From the NCBI GenBank assembly GCA_964344935.1, contig CAYFPL010000014.1:1-64000 (forward strand): 64,000 bases of DNA, in the 5' to 3' direction. Made by a program: the position numbers and the translations under genes. Of the stretch, positions 20,170 through 29,125 are shown in pieces. Under the pieces are notes generated by a model. That model was not told the DNA's origin. It did not search any database and saw nothing but the letters and a program-made list of their open reading frames with translations. Each line of letters begins with the position of its first letter. Position 1 is the stretch's first letter. This DNA comes from GCA-2731375 sp964344935 (lineage in GTDB: Bacteria; Pseudomonadota; Alphaproteobacteria; GCA-2731375).

Positions 20170-21423
20170 GTGTCACAGTCGCAATCGCACAACCAGCCGG
20201 CAAATGCGGACGGCCGGCCGACGCTGAAGCGCAGCCTGACGCTGCCGCTATTGGTGCTGTATGGCCTGGGCGTGACCATCGGCGCTGGCATCTATGTGCT
20301 GGTCGGGGCCACGGCAGCCAAGGCGGGGATGTTTGCCCCCATTTCGTTCGTGCTCGCGGCAATCGTGGTCGGATTTACCGGCTTTTCCTATTGCGAACTG
20401 GCCACCCGTCACCCGGTCAGCGCGGGCGAGGCTGCCTATGTCCGGGCAGGATTCAATTCACGGACTTTGGCGTTGATCATCGGGCTGTTGGTGGTGGCTT
20501 CGGGCGTGGTGTCCTCGGCCGCTGTTTCCATCGGCGCGGCTGCCTATCTAGAGGGCTTTGTTCCCCTGCCGCCGATCGCGTTGACCTGGATTGTCGTTCT
20601 TGTGGTTGGCCTTGTCGCGGTCTGGGGCATTCTGGAATCTGTGGCGCTGGCCGCTCTGTTCACGGTCATCGAAGTGGGCGGCCTGGCGCTTGCCGTCTGG
20701 ACCGGGTTGTCTGGCGATCTGCAAGCCATCACACGTATCGGAGAACTTGCTCCGCCCTTTGAGGCCGCAGCATGGACCGGCATTCTGGCCGCGGGTTTGC
20801 TGGCATTTTTCGCCTTTGTCGGGTTCGAGGACATGGCAAACGTCGCCGAAGAGGTGAAAGAGCCCCATAGAACAATGCCACGCGGCATATTCTTGACCCT
20901 TATCGTCGCTACAGTGATCTACTTCATTGTGGTGTCTGTTGTGGTTTTGACCGTGCCAATGGACGCTCTTGTCGGCTCGTCGGCGCCCCTTGCTCTGATC
21001 TTCGATGACGCCACACCAGCGATCCGCGGCCTGTTCGGCCTTGTCGCCATCATCGCGACCATCAACGGCGCCCTAATCCAGGTGATTATGGCATCCCGCG
21101 TGCTCTACGGCCTGGCCTCCCAGGGCAATCTTCCCGCCTTCATTGCTCGTGTAAACCCAGTGACCCGAACGCCCCTGATCGCCACCGTTTTGATCGTTCT
21201 TATTATTCTTTTCCTGGCGACGTTCCTGCCCATCGACGAACTGGCCGAAATGACCTCCAGCATCGTCCTGGTGGTTTTTTCGTTCGTCAATCTAGCTCTA
21301 CTGCGTATCAAATGGCGTCGGATGCCGGCCAGTGGGCCGTTTTTTCAAGTACCGTTTTGGGTTCCGGCCATCGGCCTCGTAACCTGCCTATTCCTGCTTG
21401 GCACCGGGTTCGTTCTGGCCTAG
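20170..21423 (+). CDS. APC-superfamily amino-acid/amine permease
   Basis: The 417-residue product is very hydrophobic, with about 11-12 predicted membrane segments. TM1 contains the broken-helix substrate motif GVTIGAGIYVLVG seen in APC transporters, and TM6 contains FFAFVGFEDMANVAEE, the typical APC segment. It would import or exchange an amino acid, polyamine or related amine at the inner membrane. The GTG start is inferred from the end of the soluble N-terminus. Its stop codon shares the CTAG tetramer with the stop of the convergent ftsH-like gene. The substrate is unknown. Confidence 0.86.
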   Translation: MSQSQSHNQPANADGRPTLKRSLTLPLLVLYGLGVTIGAGIYVLVGATAAKAGMFAPISFVLAAIVVGFTGFSYCELATRHPVSAGEAAYVRAGFNSRTLALIIGLLVVASGVVSSAAVSIGAAAYLEGFVPLPPIALTWIVVLVVGLVAVWGILESVALAALFTVIEVGGLALAVWTGLSGDLQAITRIGELAPPFEAAAWTGILAAGLLAFFAFVGFEDMANVAEEVKEPHRTMPRGIFLTLIVATVIYFIVVSVVVLTVPMDALVGSSAPLALIFDDATPAIRGLFGLVAIIATINGALIQVIMASRVLYGLASQGNLPAFIARVNPVTRTPLIATVLIVLIILFLATFLPIDELAEMTSSIVLVVFSFVNLALLRIKWRRMPASGPFFQVPFWVPAIGLVTCLFLLGTGFVLA

Positions 21424-23276
21424 TCGCCACTCCCGGTCTTTCGCTCTTCGGCGGGCGGATCTTCCCATGGCGCGACCTCGGGCAGTTCATCCGCCGACAG
21501 CGTTTCCTTCTCCAGCAAGGTAGCCGCCGTTGCTTCCAATAAACCCCGATGCAGGGTCAATATGTCCGTGGCCCGCTCGAGCGCCGTGTGGACGAGGTCC
21601 CGCACGGCGCAGTCGATCTCCCGGGCCGTGGCCTCGCTATGGCGCCGACGTTGGGGATAGACACCGGCAGCATTGTCGAGAAATAGGGGCGCCTCGCTCT
21701 CATAGGTCATTTCGCCCAGTGTTTCGTCCATGCCATAGCGGGTGACGATGGCGTGGGCTATATCCGTCGCCTTGTTGAGATCGTCCGCCGCACCGGTTGA
21801 GAGATGGTCGAACATGAGCACCTCCGCTGCCCGGCCGGCGAGCAGCACCGCCATTTTGTTCTCGAGTTCCTGCCGGGTCATCAGAAAGCGGTCTTCCGTT
21901 GGGCGCTGGATCGTATAGCCAAGGGAACCGATGCCCCTGGGAATTATGGAAACCTTCTGCACTTTGTCTGCTCCTGGCAGGGCCAGGGCGACCAAGGCGT
22001 GACCCATCTCGTGGTGGGCGACGACTTCGCGTTCCTTTGGATTTAGCAAACGGTTTTTCTTTTCCAGTCCGGCAATAATTCGCTCGATCGCCTCCATGAA
22101 GTCGTCCATGATGACCGCCGCGCCACCCCTGCGCGTCGCCAACAGGGCCGCTTCGTTGACCAGGTTGGCCAGATCGGCGCCGGTAAAACCGGGCGTCAGG
22201 CCGGCGATGTTTTCGGGATCTATATCGCTCGCCAATTCGATCTTCTTCAAATGCACCTTGAGGATCTGGGCCCGTCCCAATCGATCAGGTCGGTCTACCA
22301 GCACCTGGCGGTCAAACCGGCCGGCACGCAGCAGGGCCGGGTCTAGGATTTCCGGCCGGTTGGTGGCGGCCAGCAGGACCATGCCTTCCTTGGAAGGATC
22401 AAAGCCATCCAATTCCATGAGCAACTGGTTCAGGGTCTGCTCCTTCTCGTCATGACCGCCCATGCCGGGAAAGGCACCCCTGGCCCGGCCCAGGGCGTCC
22501 AGTTCGTCGATGAAGATGATGCAGGGCGCGGTCTTGCGCGCCTGTTCAAACAGATCGCGGACCCTTGCGGCGCCGACGCCGACAAACATTTCGACGAATT
22601 CCGAACCGCTGATGGAAAAGAAAGGCACGCCGGCCTCTCCTGCCACGGCACGGGCGAGCAATGTCTTGCCCGTGCCGGGCGGTCCAACCAGCAGTATCCC
22701 CTTGGGCAGCCGGGCACCCAGGCGGCCATAGGTGTCTGGATTTTTCAGAAATGCGACGATTTCCTGCAACTCGGTCTTGGCCTCGTCGACACCGGCAACA
22801 TCGTCAATGCTCACCGGAATATCGTTCTCCACAAAGACCTTGGCCTTGCTCTTTCCGATGGACATCAGACCGCCGCCCAGGCCAGAGCCGCCGGCAAACC
22901 GGCGGATAACAAACATCCAGACGCCCAGGAAGACCAACATGGGCAGGAGCCAGGACGCCAGGGACTTCAGGATACTTTCGTCGGTGCCGCCGGTAATCTT
23001 GACGCCATACTTCTCGAAATCCTCGGCCAAGCCGGGATCCACGCGGGTCGTAGTGAAGGTTCTTTTTCCATCTGGCAGGGCAGTCTTGAAGGTGCCTCTG
23101 ATATGGCGTTCCGTGACATAAACTTCCGAAATTTGGCCCTCGGCCATAAGCTTCTCGAACTCGCTATAGGCAATGACCTCGACCCGGCTCGCCCCCTGCC
23201 ACCATGACTGCAGCAATAGGATGCACGTGACGGCAATCGCGGCATACATGATGTTGATGCGGACCTTGCGCTCCAT
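21420..23276 (-). CDS. ftsH: FtsH-family membrane AAA+ zinc metalloprotease
   Basis: This 618-residue FtsH has two N-terminal membrane segments (about 8-24 and 107-125) flanking a small periplasmic domain, Walker A GPPGTGKT (198-205), Walker B IIFIDE with D257, the SRH region ATNRPEILDPALLRAGRFDRQ, and the zinc site HEMGH (H422, E423, H426). It degrades membrane and regulatory proteins using ATP. Its setting in a stress operon, rather than near tilS or folP, suggests an accessory paralogue, as in some stress-tolerance loci. ATG 23276 follows GGTGAGG; GTG 23285 and TTG 23288 are alternatives. The C-terminal tail is short and acidic. Confidence 0.93.
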   Translation of the reverse strand: MERKVRINIMYAAIAVTCILLLQSWWQGASRVEVIAYSEFEKLMAEGQISEVYVTERHIRGTFKTALPDGKRTFTTTRVDPGLAEDFEKYGVKITGGTDESILKSLASWLLPMLVFLGVWMFVIRRFAGGSGLGGGLMSIGKSKAKVFVENDIPVSIDDVAGVDEAKTELQEIVAFLKNPDTYGRLGARLPKGILLVGPPGTGKTLLARAVAGEAGVPFFSISGSEFVEMFVGVGAARVRDLFEQARKTAPCIIFIDELDALGRARGAFPGMGGHDEKEQTLNQLLMELDGFDPSKEGMVLLAATNRPEILDPALLRAGRFDRQVLVDRPDRLGRAQILKVHLKKIELASDIDPENIAGLTPGFTGADLANLVNEAALLATRRGGAAVIMDDFMEAIERIIAGLEKKNRLLNPKEREVVAHHEMGHALVALALPGADKVQKVSIIPRGIGSLGYTIQRPTEDRFLMTRQELENKMAVLLAGRAAEVLMFDHLSTGAADDLNKATDIAHAIVTRYGMDETLGEMTYESEAPLFLDNAAGVYPQRRRHSEATAREIDCAVRDLVHTALERATDILTLHRGLLEATAATLLEKETLSADELPEVAPWEDPPAEERKTGSGD

Positions 23277-23307
23277 GAGCCTCACCAATCGGATCGATTA
23301 GAACTAT

Positions 23308-24111
23308 CTACTGCGATGATACCAGAAGAACGTCGCATTTCGCCGCCGAACGGACCCCCGGCAAGCGTTCGGCCGAGGCCGCCTTGCCGCCGGCATCCAG
23401 GAACAAAAGCTGTCCACGTGCCGCGGCAAGGGCAGAGAGCAGTCCCGCCTCGCTAAGCGGAACCCGGCGCAGCGCCGCCGTGCCACCAGCTTCCTTCAAT
23501 GCGGCGCGCGCCGCTTCGATCGCCCGGGCACCAACGTCACCACCCTTGGCCGGCACCAAGACTTCCAACGGCAGACCCAAAGTCTTGCCGCTGCGCACAG
23601 CAAGTCCCAAGACGCGCGCTCCGTTGGGCCCGCCTTCGTATACCGCGAGAACGGAGGACAGCGCTTGCCTCTGTACCGGCCGGGCTGGAGGTGGACTGAC
23701 GGTCGGCGCAATCGACCGTGCAAGTACGCCGCAGACCAGTTCCTCGGTTTTCGTAGCATCGCGTAGCGCACGATCAAGCCCGGCGCGGCGCACTTCGAAC
23801 GTCCAGGACAGGGAAAAAGACCGGGCCAGCCGCTCGATTTCATCCCGCGCCGCATTGGCGCTCCGGCGCATCTGACGCTCCATCTCGGCCCGGCTTGTGG
23901 CCTTCCCCGTACCGCTGACCAGGCTGATTTCATGGCCGGGCAGTTCGCTCATGCGCAGCAAATTAACATCTTCGAGGAACAGGCCGGCCAACTCGGCCCG
24001 CAATTCCGATGCCAAGGCCGCGGCCCTTTGCAGACCAGTCCAACTTTCGGCATTACAGTCCACCGCCACCAACAGACGGCGACGCTTACCGCTATTCGGT
24101 TCCAGGGTCAT
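23308..24111 (-). CDS. Universal-stress-like two-lobed protein
   Basis: Its 267 residues start RRLLVAVDCNAESWTGLQRAA, a Usp-type first strand and helix. A second, weaker alpha/beta lobe (about residues 150-267) opens SSVLAVYEGGPNGARVL. The canonical Usp ATP signature G-2x-G-9x-G(S/T) is not evident, so nucleotide binding is doubtful. The ATG overlaps the stop of the upstream Lon-like gene in an ATGA arrangement, and the FtsH gene follows by 31 bp, implying coupled translation and a shared job. It may act as an adaptor or sensor for the two proteases; this is inference. Confidence 0.6.
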   Translation of the reverse strand: MTLEPNSGKRRRLLVAVDCNAESWTGLQRAAALASELRAELAGLFLEDVNLLRMSELPGHEISLVSGTGKATSRAEMERQMRRSANAARDEIERLARSFSLSWTFEVRRAGLDRALRDATKTEELVCGVLARSIAPTVSPPPARPVQRQALSSVLAVYEGGPNGARVLGLAVRSGKTLGLPLEVLVPAKGGDVGARAIEAARAALKEAGGTAALRRVPLSEAGLLSALAAARGQLLFLDAGGKAASAERLPGVRSAAKCDVLLVSSQ

Positions 24112-26597
24112 GGTTTATCCACCCCATTGCCACCCGCACCGTCGTTGCCGGCATTGTTGTTGCCCGTGCCCCGCCGGCCAAATTCCCGCCGCTTGTCAGC
24201 CAGCTCGTGAATACGGTCCTGGACCAGACGGTTGACGCTATTGGCCGGATAGCGGCCGTTTTTGCCCAGGCGTCCCGCCCTTCGTCCGGTGAGAATTTCG
24301 ATACCCTGGTCGATTGTGGAAACTGCGTAAATGGCAAAGCGGCCGCCACGCACCGCCGCGAGCACGTCAGCGTTGGGCATCAGATGATCTACGTTCGCCT
24401 TGGGGATCAAAACGCCTTGTTTGCCGGTCAGGCCGCGTTCCTTGCAGAGATCAAAAAAACCTTCGACCTTCTCGTTGACGCCGCCAATAGCCTGCACTTC
24501 GCCATGCTGGTTGACGGAACCGGTCACGGCTAACCCCTGCTGGATCGGCAAGCCGGATAAGGCCGAGAGCAGGACATAAAGCTCCGCCGAAGAGGCGGAG
24601 TCCCCATCCACGCCGCCATAGGATTGTTCGAACACCAGACTGGCTGATAATGACAGGGGATGGTCGGCGGCATAACGGGCACCCAAGTAGCCCGAAAGGA
24701 TCAATACGCCCTTGGCATGCAGCGGCCCGCCCAGGTCGACGCGGCGTTCAATGTCTATGACTTCGCCGGTCCCCATGCGCACCCGTGCGCTGATGCGGCT
24801 GGGCTTGCCAAAAGCATGATTACCCATGTCATAGACGGCCAGGCCGTTGATCTGACCCACCTTTTCGCCGGTGGTGTCGATGAGAACGGTTTCCCGGACA
24901 ATCGCCTCGCGCATGCGATGTGAGACACGATCGACCCGGCGAACCTGAGCACCCAATGCGCCTTCCACGTCCGCTGCCGAAATCACCATGCGCCCGCCCA
25001 ACCGCGCTTGATAATCCGACTCCATCAAGAGATCGGAAATGCGGCCGATCTCGAGAGATAGCTTGGCATTATCGCCGGCCATGCGCGTGGCCCGGTCGAC
25101 GACTTTGGCGACCGCACCCCTATCCAAGGGCCGAAGATCATTGCGCCGCGCGATGGTGGCGAGCAGGCGCGCGAACTGGTTCAAGCGACCGGAACGCGTC
25201 ATGTCTTGGTCGAAATCCACGGCAACCTTGAAAAGGCCGGGAAAATCCGGGTCGTGCTGGCACAGCAAGTAGTAGATATGACGTTCGCCGATCAGCACGA
25301 TCTTCACGTCCAAAGGAATGGGCTCGGGCTCAAGAGATACGGTACTGACCAGGGATAGCATTTCGCCGGGCGATTCAATCCGGATCGAGCCGCCGCGCAG
25401 CACACGCTTCATCGCCTCCCAGGCATATGGCTGCTGCAGCAGGCGCATGGCGTCAATAATCAAATATCCGCCGTTGGCCCGATGCAGGGAACCGGGCTTG
25501 ATCAAGGTAAAGTCGGTCAGCAGGACGCCCATTTGGGACTGCTGTTCCACCCGGCCGACAAGATTGGCATAGCTGGGGGATTCTTCCATGATGACCGGTG
25601 CGCCGGTTCCACCGCCATCGCCGACCATGACATTGACGGAATAGCGTTTCTGCGCCATTGCCTGCCGGTCCGCCAATGACGGTGCCATTGCCTGGGGCCC
25701 GCCCAATATCGCCTGCCCCGGCATCCCGGCCTCGCCGGCAGCGGGCTCGCTGGGCAGAAACAGGCCCACATGCTCGCCGATGTCCTGCTCCACGGCAGCG
25801 ATGTACGCCAGAACCTTGTCCAGACCGGCATACCGCTCCCGCAACCGATCCAAAAGCTGCGAATAGGCCAGGCTGGTGATTTCCCGGTCGAGTTCCCGCA
25901 CCCGGCGCCGCCTTTCCCGCTCCCAATCAGGCAGTTGCCGCACGGCGTCCTGCAAGCGGCCCTGCAGTTCTTCGATGTCCGCCTCGATCTTCTTGCGCAC
26001 CAGTTCGGGTAGTTTATGGAAATCATCGGGCGGCATCACCTCATTGCCCCGTGCCGGCGCAAGGGCAAGGCCCATGGGCGTGCGCACCAGGGCCAGTTCG
26101 CGCTTGCGGGCTTCTTCCTGCACCGCGCCGAAGGCGGCTTCCTGGCGCTCTTGAAATTCTTCCTGTATGGCCTCGCGCCGGGTCTTGTATTCGTCGGTTT
26201 GGAACGCGGCCGGAATGGCGATCAACAATTCCTCGATCAACCGTTCCATGTCGTGACGCAGGGCGACGGCACGGCCATGAGGCAAGCGCAGGGCGATCGG
26301 TTTATGGGCGACCTCGAAATTGTTCACATAAGCCCAATCACTCGGCGGCGCTTTCTTAGCCGCCTCGCGTTCGAGGAAACGGCGCACTACGGTATGTCGC
26401 CCTGTCGCCCGGGGCCCTAAGGCAAAGAGGTTATAGCCCTCCTGCTGCATCCCTATTCCGAAGGACAGGGCCTCCACCGCACGGGCCTGGCCGAGAACGT
26501 CATCAAGGTCGCGCAAATCCGCGGTGGTGCGGAACTTGAACGACTTGGGATCACAGTGCCGGCCGATCTGATTTGCGCGCAACGGCTTGATGGCCAT
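24108..26597 (-). CDS. Lon-like (LonB-type) AAA+ serine protease
   Basis: The 829-residue protein ends in a Lon protease domain. Catalytic S667 lies in GVDGDSASSAE and K710 in GGVNEKVEGF, 43 residues apart, the same spacing as Ser679/Lys722 of E. coli Lon. The N-terminus lacks the LAN domain of classical Lon. It has a degenerate P-loop region (LFALGPRATGRHTVV) and a long charged helical insertion (about 110-260), typical of the Lon-like AAA family seen in bacteria besides Lon itself. The start follows AGGTAAAGGGAC. It is the second gene of the FNT-Lon-Usp-FtsH operon. It is likely a stress-related cytoplasmic protease. Confidence 0.86.
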   Translation of the reverse strand: MAIKPLRANQIGRHCDPKSFKFRTTADLRDLDDVLGQARAVEALSFGIGMQQEGYNLFALGPRATGRHTVVRRFLEREAAKKAPPSDWAYVNNFEVAHKPIALRLPHGRAVALRHDMERLIEELLIAIPAAFQTDEYKTRREAIQEEFQERQEAAFGAVQEEARKRELALVRTPMGLALAPARGNEVMPPDDFHKLPELVRKKIEADIEELQGRLQDAVRQLPDWERERRRRVRELDREITSLAYSQLLDRLRERYAGLDKVLAYIAAVEQDIGEHVGLFLPSEPAAGEAGMPGQAILGGPQAMAPSLADRQAMAQKRYSVNVMVGDGGGTGAPVIMEESPSYANLVGRVEQQSQMGVLLTDFTLIKPGSLHRANGGYLIIDAMRLLQQPYAWEAMKRVLRGGSIRIESPGEMLSLVSTVSLEPEPIPLDVKIVLIGERHIYYLLCQHDPDFPGLFKVAVDFDQDMTRSGRLNQFARLLATIARRNDLRPLDRGAVAKVVDRATRMAGDNAKLSLEIGRISDLLMESDYQARLGGRMVISAADVEGALGAQVRRVDRVSHRMREAIVRETVLIDTTGEKVGQINGLAVYDMGNHAFGKPSRISARVRMGTGEVIDIERRVDLGGPLHAKGVLILSGYLGARYAADHPLSLSASLVFEQSYGGVDGDSASSAELYVLLSALSGLPIQQGLAVTGSVNQHGEVQAIGGVNEKVEGFFDLCKERGLTGKQGVLIPKANVDHLMPNADVLAAVRGGRFAIYAVSTIDQGIEILTGRRAGRLGKNGRYPANSVNRLVQDRIHELADKRREFGRRGTGNNNAGNDGAGGNGVDKP

Positions 26598-26640
26598 GTC
26601 CCTTTACCTTTCGATCGGGTCAGACAGACGGAGCATTTCG

Positions 26641-27441
26641 TTACTCTGATTTTGTCTCACGTCCGTAGACAAGCCAATAGATCACGGCCACTAAAACACC
26701 ACCGCCGATAATGTTTCCGATGGTGACGATAACCAGATTGGTCAGGTAACCTGATAACGTAACGGCCGCCGCGCCAGCGAGCCAGCCGGCCGGGATCAGG
26801 TACATATTGGCCACGGAATGTTCAAAACCCATAGCCACAAAGCCGGTAATTGGGAAGATAATTGCGAATATCTTGCTGATCACGGATCGGGCGGCAAAAC
26901 AGAGCCACACCGCCAAGCAAACCAGCACGTTGCACAATATTGCGCGAACGAAGGCCTCCAGCGGCGCCAATCCCACCTTTCCTTCGGCGATGGCTGCAAC
27001 GGTTCCCCCCACCGCGCCGTCAGCAAATCCGTTAATGCCTGTTAGATGCACGGCAACCGCCATTGCCGTGGCGCCAATCAAGTTGCCGACATAAACGAGG
27101 CCCCAGTTGCGCAGTAGGCTGGCCAAGGTGATCTTGCCATCGCACCATGCAAAGACAATGAGGTTGTTGCCGGTGAACAGTTCCGCCCCGCCCACGATGA
27201 CCAGGATCAAGCCGAGGGAAAATGCCATGCCACCCAATAGGCGTCCGGGCCCGAAGCCCAGGCCGCTATCGGTCATTACCACCACATAAAATGCTGCGCC
27301 TAGGGCGATGAAGGCGCCAGCGAGTATGCCCAGGACCACTGTCGGCATGGTCGCGAGATGCGCTTTGGCGACGCCCGCGGATTCCACGCGTTGGGCGATC
27401 TCGCGCGGTGCATAGGCATCGACAATACTGCTTTCCGGCAT
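26641..27441 (-). CDS. Formate/nitrite transporter (FNT) family channel
   Basis: This 266-residue membrane protein has six predicted helices and the FNT hallmarks: GGAELFTGNNL around TM3 and GFEHSVANMYLIP in the second re-entrant half (containing the central His). FNT channels conduct formate, nitrite or hydrosulfide. A good ribosome-binding site (AGGGAATAACTG) precedes the ATG. It is the first gene of a minus-strand operon with the Lon-like, Usp-like and FtsH genes. This suggests expression under low oxygen or acid stress, although I found no perfect FNR/FixK box upstream. The ion is not assignable from the sequence. Confidence 0.9.
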   Translation of the reverse strand: MPESSIVDAYAPREIAQRVESAGVAKAHLATMPTVVLGILAGAFIALGAAFYVVVMTDSGLGFGPGRLLGGMAFSLGLILVIVGGAELFTGNNLIVFAWCDGKITLASLLRNWGLVYVGNLIGATAMAVAVHLTGINGFADGAVGGTVAAIAEGKVGLAPLEAFVRAILCNVLVCLAVWLCFAARSVISKIFAIIFPITGFVAMGFEHSVANMYLIPAGWLAGAAAVTLSGYLTNLVIVTIGNIIGGGVLVAVIYWLVYGRETKSE

Positions 27442-27565
27442 CAGTTATTCCCTATTCAAAGAATCAAGAAATACTAACAGATCGGCGATTTGATTTTGGC
27501 CGTTCGAGTGCCATTAAAGATTTGATATGCCTCAATATCAGCCGACAAGCGGCATTTTGCCGCCC

Positions 27566-28213
27566 CTAGTGCTCCGGGGTATCGGATGGAGCCGTCGCCC
27601 GCATGGACGGGCGTTGGGAAAACGCCTCGTACCAGGCTGCCAGTTTCGGTCGGCCGGGGCGGAAATCTGAAAGCCAGTCCCGCCAGTCCTGGTAGCCGCA
27701 GGCGACCCCGACCGTGATCTGTGCCAGATTGGGGATCTGCCCTTCTGGAACCTGTAACTCGGCGGCGCGAGCCTCGATCCGGTCGAGGCAGCGTTCTATA
27801 CGGTCGTTCTGTTTCTGCAGAAACCCCTTCGATCTTATGCCTTCTGGCCGCAGCAATTCGGCCCGGGAGGCGACCTGCGCCTCGATCAGGCCGTCGGCCA
27901 CGCCATATAGCGAGAGTACCGGCCATCGGGACGCATCGGCTGGAATTATGGCGCCATCCCTGCATTGGTCATTGAGATACTGGCAAATCAGGGTTGAATC
28001 GCCCAGCTCCACGCCGTCATCCGTCACTAAAGTGGGAATGCGCGCCACCGGATTGGCCTCGGCCAGGCCAGCAGTGAAGGTCACGGTGGCATAGCCCCAG
28101 TCCAGGGACCACGCAGTCGGTACAACTTTAATTCCCTGCCAAAGTCCAAGCTCCCGCGCGGCAACGACGACTTTCCGGGTGAATGGCGAGGCCGGCGTCC
28201 AGAACAAGCGCAT
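27566..28213 (-). CDS. Glutathione S-transferase family protein
   Basis: The 215 residues have an N-terminal thioredoxin-like lobe (RLFWTPASPFTRKV, where S9 or T6 may be the activating residue, then NPVARIPTLV with cis-Pro and GDSTLICQYL binding the glutathione gamma-glutamyl part) and a helical C-terminal lobe. This is a normal-length bacterial GST. It lies 9 bp downstream of the LLM oxidoreductase gene and belongs to an SDR-LLM-GST minus-strand unit. It may detoxify or cleave a thioether or chlorinated intermediate; the substrate is unknown. Confidence 0.88.
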   Translation of the reverse strand: MRLFWTPASPFTRKVVVAARELGLWQGIKVVPTAWSLDWGYATVTFTAGLAEANPVARIPTLVTDDGVELGDSTLICQYLNDQCRDGAIIPADASRWPVLSLYGVADGLIEAQVASRAELLRPEGIRSKGFLQKQNDRIERCLDRIEARAAELQVPEGQIPNLAQITVGVACGYQDWRDWLSDFRPGRPKLAAWYEAFSQRPSMRATAPSDTPEH

Positions 28214-28222
28214 GGCGGTGGC

Positions 28223-29059
28223 CTATATCAGGGCCTTGGCGATCCGTTCCAACTGTTCGCCCATTTCCGCTTCCGTTTCGACAAATTCCGGGCGCACGAC
28301 AACTCGGTCGGCGCCGGCTGCGAACAAGGATTTGAACAGGTCTGGATCCGCCGGCTGGCCATAGACGGTGATTGTGATCGACTTTGGATCGCGTCCGGCC
28401 GCCTCCGCCATTTCGTTCAGTTGACGGCGGCTGTCCGTCAGCACCTCTGGCGTGACACGGTTTGGCAACCAGCCGTCACCGTGATCGACAATCCGGCGCA
28501 GCACGTTCTTCGCCGCCCCGCCGATCAGGATTGGTGGATGAGGTTGTTGCGCCGGTTTGGGATAGGATCGAACCGGCGGAAACTTGAAATACTTGCCGTC
28601 ATGTTCCGCCTCCTCCTGGGTCCAGAGCTTCTTCATCACATCCAGGGCTTCGCGGGTCTGGGTCCAGCGATGGGGGAAATCCCCGCCCATAAGCTCGGTC
28701 TCCTCCCGCAGCCAACCAGTACCGATACCGAACAGGAAACGGCCGCCGCTATATAAGTCCAGGGCCGCCACCTCTTTGGCCAGTAACAGGGGATTGCGTT
28801 CCGGCACCAAGGTTATCCCCGTCGCCAATTTGATATCCTTGGTCACGGCGGAGGCGCGGGCCAAGGCAATGTATGGCTCCGTAAAGTGGGAATACGTCCA
28901 GGGGATCTCGCCGCCTGTGGACGGGAACGGACTGTCCGAATAAACCGGCACGGCGGGATGTTCCGCATACCAGATGGAATCAAAGCCCAACGCCTCGGCC
29001 TTGCTGGCCATGAAGGCCGGANNNNNNNNNNGCAGGGGTACGGCTGTGCCGATTTTCAT
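28223..29059 (-). CDS. LLM-class flavin/F420-dependent oxidoreductase (contains assembly gap)
   Basis: This luciferase-like TIM-barrel protein has motifs GFDSIWYAEHP, the TGITLVPERNPLLLAKEVAALD segment, GIGTGWLREE and PPILIGGA. The family binds FMN or F420 and performs monooxygenation or hydride transfer. Ten Ns (29022-29031) interrupt the first strand after KIGTAVPL, so about four codons are unknown and the true missing length may differ. The frame is kept on both sides, so this is not a pseudogene. It sits between an SDR (upstream) and a GST (downstream). It is one of four LLM genes in the window. Confidence 0.85.
   Translation of the reverse strand: MKIGTAVPLXXXXPAFMASKAEALGFDSIWYAEHPAVPVYSDSPFPSTGGEIPWTYSHFTEPYIALARASAVTKDIKLATGITLVPERNPLLLAKEVAALDLYSGGRFLFGIGTGWLREETELMGGDFPHRWTQTREALDVMKKLWTQEEAEHDGKYFKFPPVRSYPKPAQQPHPPILIGGAAKNVLRRIVDHGDGWLPNRVTPEVLTDSRRQLNEMAEAAGRDPKSITITVYGQPADPDLFKSLFAAGADRVVVRPEFVETEAEMGEQLERIAKALI
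29022..29031. other. Assembly gap (10 N)
   Basis: Ten ambiguous bases lie inside the LLM gene, near its 5' end. Runs of exactly ten Ns are a common placeholder for a scaffold join of unknown length, so linkage and spacing across this point rest on read-pair evidence only. Confidence 0.97.
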
Positions 29060-29125
29060 GTCGCGTTCCTCAAATTTGGTCCTGGCAGTAACTTAGACGA
29101 AGTATGGCACACTGGAATTCATCGC

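Noticed and set aside
27442..27500. FNR/FixK box upstream of the FNT operon
   Set aside because: TTGATTCTTTGAAT on the minus strand resembles only one half of the TTGAT-N4-ATCAA consensus.
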